Positions 19,255 through 20,290 of a stretch of 20,290 bases of DNA are shown here, piece by piece. Position numbers and translations under genes: made by a program. Position 1 is the first letter of the stretch; every line of letters begins with the position of its first letter. Under the pieces are notes generated by a model. It saw only the letters and a program-made list of their open reading frames with translations, did not search any database and was not told where the DNA came from. The DNA is from a virus, in IMG/VR virus record IMGVR_UViG_3300030107_002368, positions 1-20,290 of that record; one strand, given 5' to 3'.

Positions 19255-20290
19255 TTATCCTTCAAGCGTCTTCACCCGCGCACTCAACTCTTGCACCGCC
19301 TTAATCAGCGGCATCACCAGATTGCCATATTTCACACCAAGCATTCCGTTGGGCGACTCATTAACAAGCGGAAAGCTGACTCCAAGTTCATCCATCGCAG
19401 CTTTAACATCTTGCGCTATTAGACCAATGTGGGTGTTGTCATCATCTTCACCACGTTCATCTGCTGGCACGGTGACTGTCTCGTAGACGGCTTCTTTAGC
19501 TTCAACAGCTTTGCTTACCAAACGACGTTCGATAACTTCTTCAACTGCTGGCGATCCTAGCGTGACAACCCGTGTCTCCGTCCAAGCTTCTTTAGCTGCT
19601 GTTACCAATCGACGTTCGGTGTGTTCCTCTTTGGCTTCGCTAACCAGCACACGTTCGGTGACTTCTTCTACCGCCGGTATGGTAATCGTTTCAGTGACTT
19701 CTTCCTGTGCCTCTTGAAGCACTACCGTCTCGCGCACTTCTTCTTGCGCCTCTTGGACGGTGATCTCCTCCATAATTGGACACTTGTGAATCACCTGTTC
19801 AGTGACAGCAGCTTTTGCTTCAACGGCTGGTTCGATCTCGTTGCCATCTGCATCAACAACTGCATCCTTCGCCTCAACTGCCGGTTCGATAATATTCAAA
19901 CACGGTGTGCCGTCTTCATTAACAACTGGATGATCGTCGTATAACGGTGTGCGTTCGATGCGAGTGACTGTTTCGGTAGAGACTTTGCGAACGTAAGTGT
20001 CACCTTCGCCTTTAACCATCTCCACCTTCCCAACTTCTTCAGTGACTTCGCGTTCGTCGTGCTTGTGGCGTTCGCCTTTAATTTCTTCTTGCGCCCGTTG
20101 AGTGACACGTTCTTCAGTAATTTCCTCTTGTGCGTGTTGGACAATGCGTGTCTCAGTGCGCTCGGCTTCTGCACGAACGACCACACGATCTTCATACACT
20201 GCATCTTCAGCGGGATGAACGATATCCTCGTAAACCGCGTCTTCTGCTGGGTGTTCAATTGTCTCCGTAACTTCCTCAACAGCGGCTCGC
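19255..20290 (-). CDS. Repeat-built fibre-like protein with S74-type C-terminal helix domain, 5' end outside the window
   Basis: The frame is open from the window edge, so the start is missing and at least 344 codons are visible; a GTG at 20199 is internal. Most of it is a chain of ~13-residue repeats such as EAQEEVTETITIP, EAKEEHTERRLVT and HPAEDAVYEDIV, alternating acidic turns and short beta strands, with two ~15-residue interruptions (NEDGTPC, DADGNEIEP). The last 64 residues (HIGLIAQDVKAAMDELGV, then GVKYGNLVMPLIKAVQELSA, coiled end VKTLEG) match the C-terminal half of the S74 intramolecular chaperone domain, which trimerises fibres and is often self-cleaved. The usual S-D-x-x-x-K catalytic segment before it is absent. 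I infer a trimeric fibre or host-recognition protein. Confidence 0.7.
   Translation of the reverse strand, partial: RAAVEEVTETIEHPAEDAVYEDIVHPAEDAVYEDRVVVRAEAERTETRIVQHAQEEITEERVTQRAQEEIKGERHKHDEREVTEEVGKVEMVKGEGDTYVRKVSTETVTRIERTPLYDDHPVVNEDGTPCLNIIEPAVEAKDAVVDADGNEIEPAVEAKAAVTEQVIHKCPIMEEITVQEAQEEVRETVVLQEAQEEVTETITIPAVEEVTERVLVSEAKEEHTERRLVTAAKEAWTETRVVTLGSPAVEEVIERRLVSKAVEAKEAVYETVTVPADERGEDDDNTHIGLIAQDVKAAMDELGVSFPLVNESPNGMLGVKYGNLVMPLIKAVQELSARVKTLEG
19258..19262 (-). promoter_or_regulatory. Strong ribosome binding site of the 34-aa gene
   Basis: AAGGA on the minus strand sits 7 bases before the ATG at 19250 and overlaps the last Glu-Gly codons and stop of the fibre gene. It stands out because nearly all other starts in the window lack such a site, and it decides that the 34-codon frame is probably translated. 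Confidence 0.6.
19459..20290 (-). repeat. Degenerate ~36-39 bp coding repeats of the fibre gene
   Basis: The DNA encodes about 15 or more units of 12-13 residues with consensus near A-x-E-E-V-T-E-T/R-x-x-V. The two units nearest the window edge (HPAEDAVYEDIV, HPAEDAVYEDRVV) are nearly identical, which suggests recent duplication there, while units toward 19500 are more diverged. The array continues past the window. Confidence 0.7.

Noticed and set aside
19459-20290. CRISPR array
   Set aside because: The repeats are in frame, degenerate, without constant spacers, and encode a continuous protein.

Overview
This window looks like part of the genome of a tailed bacteriophage, most likely a short-tailed (podovirus-like) one. 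Every gene I can support lies on the minus strand and they are packed end to end, mostly with 4-base ATGA/GTGA stop-start overlaps or gaps of a few bases. The longest non-coding stretch is about 60 to 70 bases. I see no tRNA, rRNA, CRISPR array, insertion sequence or attachment site. Base composition looks roughly balanced by eye (not computed). The host cannot be named from the sequence.

Reading in the direction of transcription (high to low coordinates), the window starts inside a fibre-like gene built of ~13-residue repeats and ending in an S74-type C-terminal helix domain (19255 to beyond 20290). Next come small genes (34 and 81 aa) and a membrane cassette at 18036-18895. It encodes an MscS-like mini-channel protein, a tiny lipoprotein-like peptide, a one-span membrane peptide and a holin-like protein; no endolysin is visible. 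Then come a beta-helix tailspike (15474-18023), a tail adaptor (14821-15477), a tail nozzle protein (13241-14818), a GNAT-like protein (12832-13203) and three internal or ejection-type proteins of 288, 270 and 2048 aa (5004-12829). The order adaptor, nozzle, gp13-position, gp14-position, gp15-position and giant gp16-position protein matches T7-type podoviruses, which is my main reason for assigning the last three to the DNA-ejection apparatus.

A 64-base AT-rich spacer (4940-5003) separates the virion block from a DNA-metabolism block. That block holds a PD-(D/E)XK resolvase-like nuclease, a Rad52-like annealing protein and a RecB/DUF2800-like exonuclease whose frame is broken by an apparent 1-nt deletion. 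A small 'KHPD' protein, an unknown protein, a stand-alone DnaA domain IV-like protein, an O-like winged-helix initiator and a DnaC/IstB-like helicase loader follow. The block ends with a cysteine-rich mini-protein, a second small PD-(D/E)XK nuclease, an unknown small protein and the first 25 codons of a probable deoxynucleoside monophosphate kinase. Together these suggest a host-dependent replication start (initiator plus helicase loader), recombination by exonuclease and annealase, and nucleotide supply. No DNA or RNA polymerase is in the window.

The most striking observation is a complete-looking ECF-type sigma factor module (region 2 plus region 4) inside the 2048-aa putative ejection protein. 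It suggests a virion-delivered transcription factor. Second is the phage-encoded MscS-like protein in the membrane cassette.
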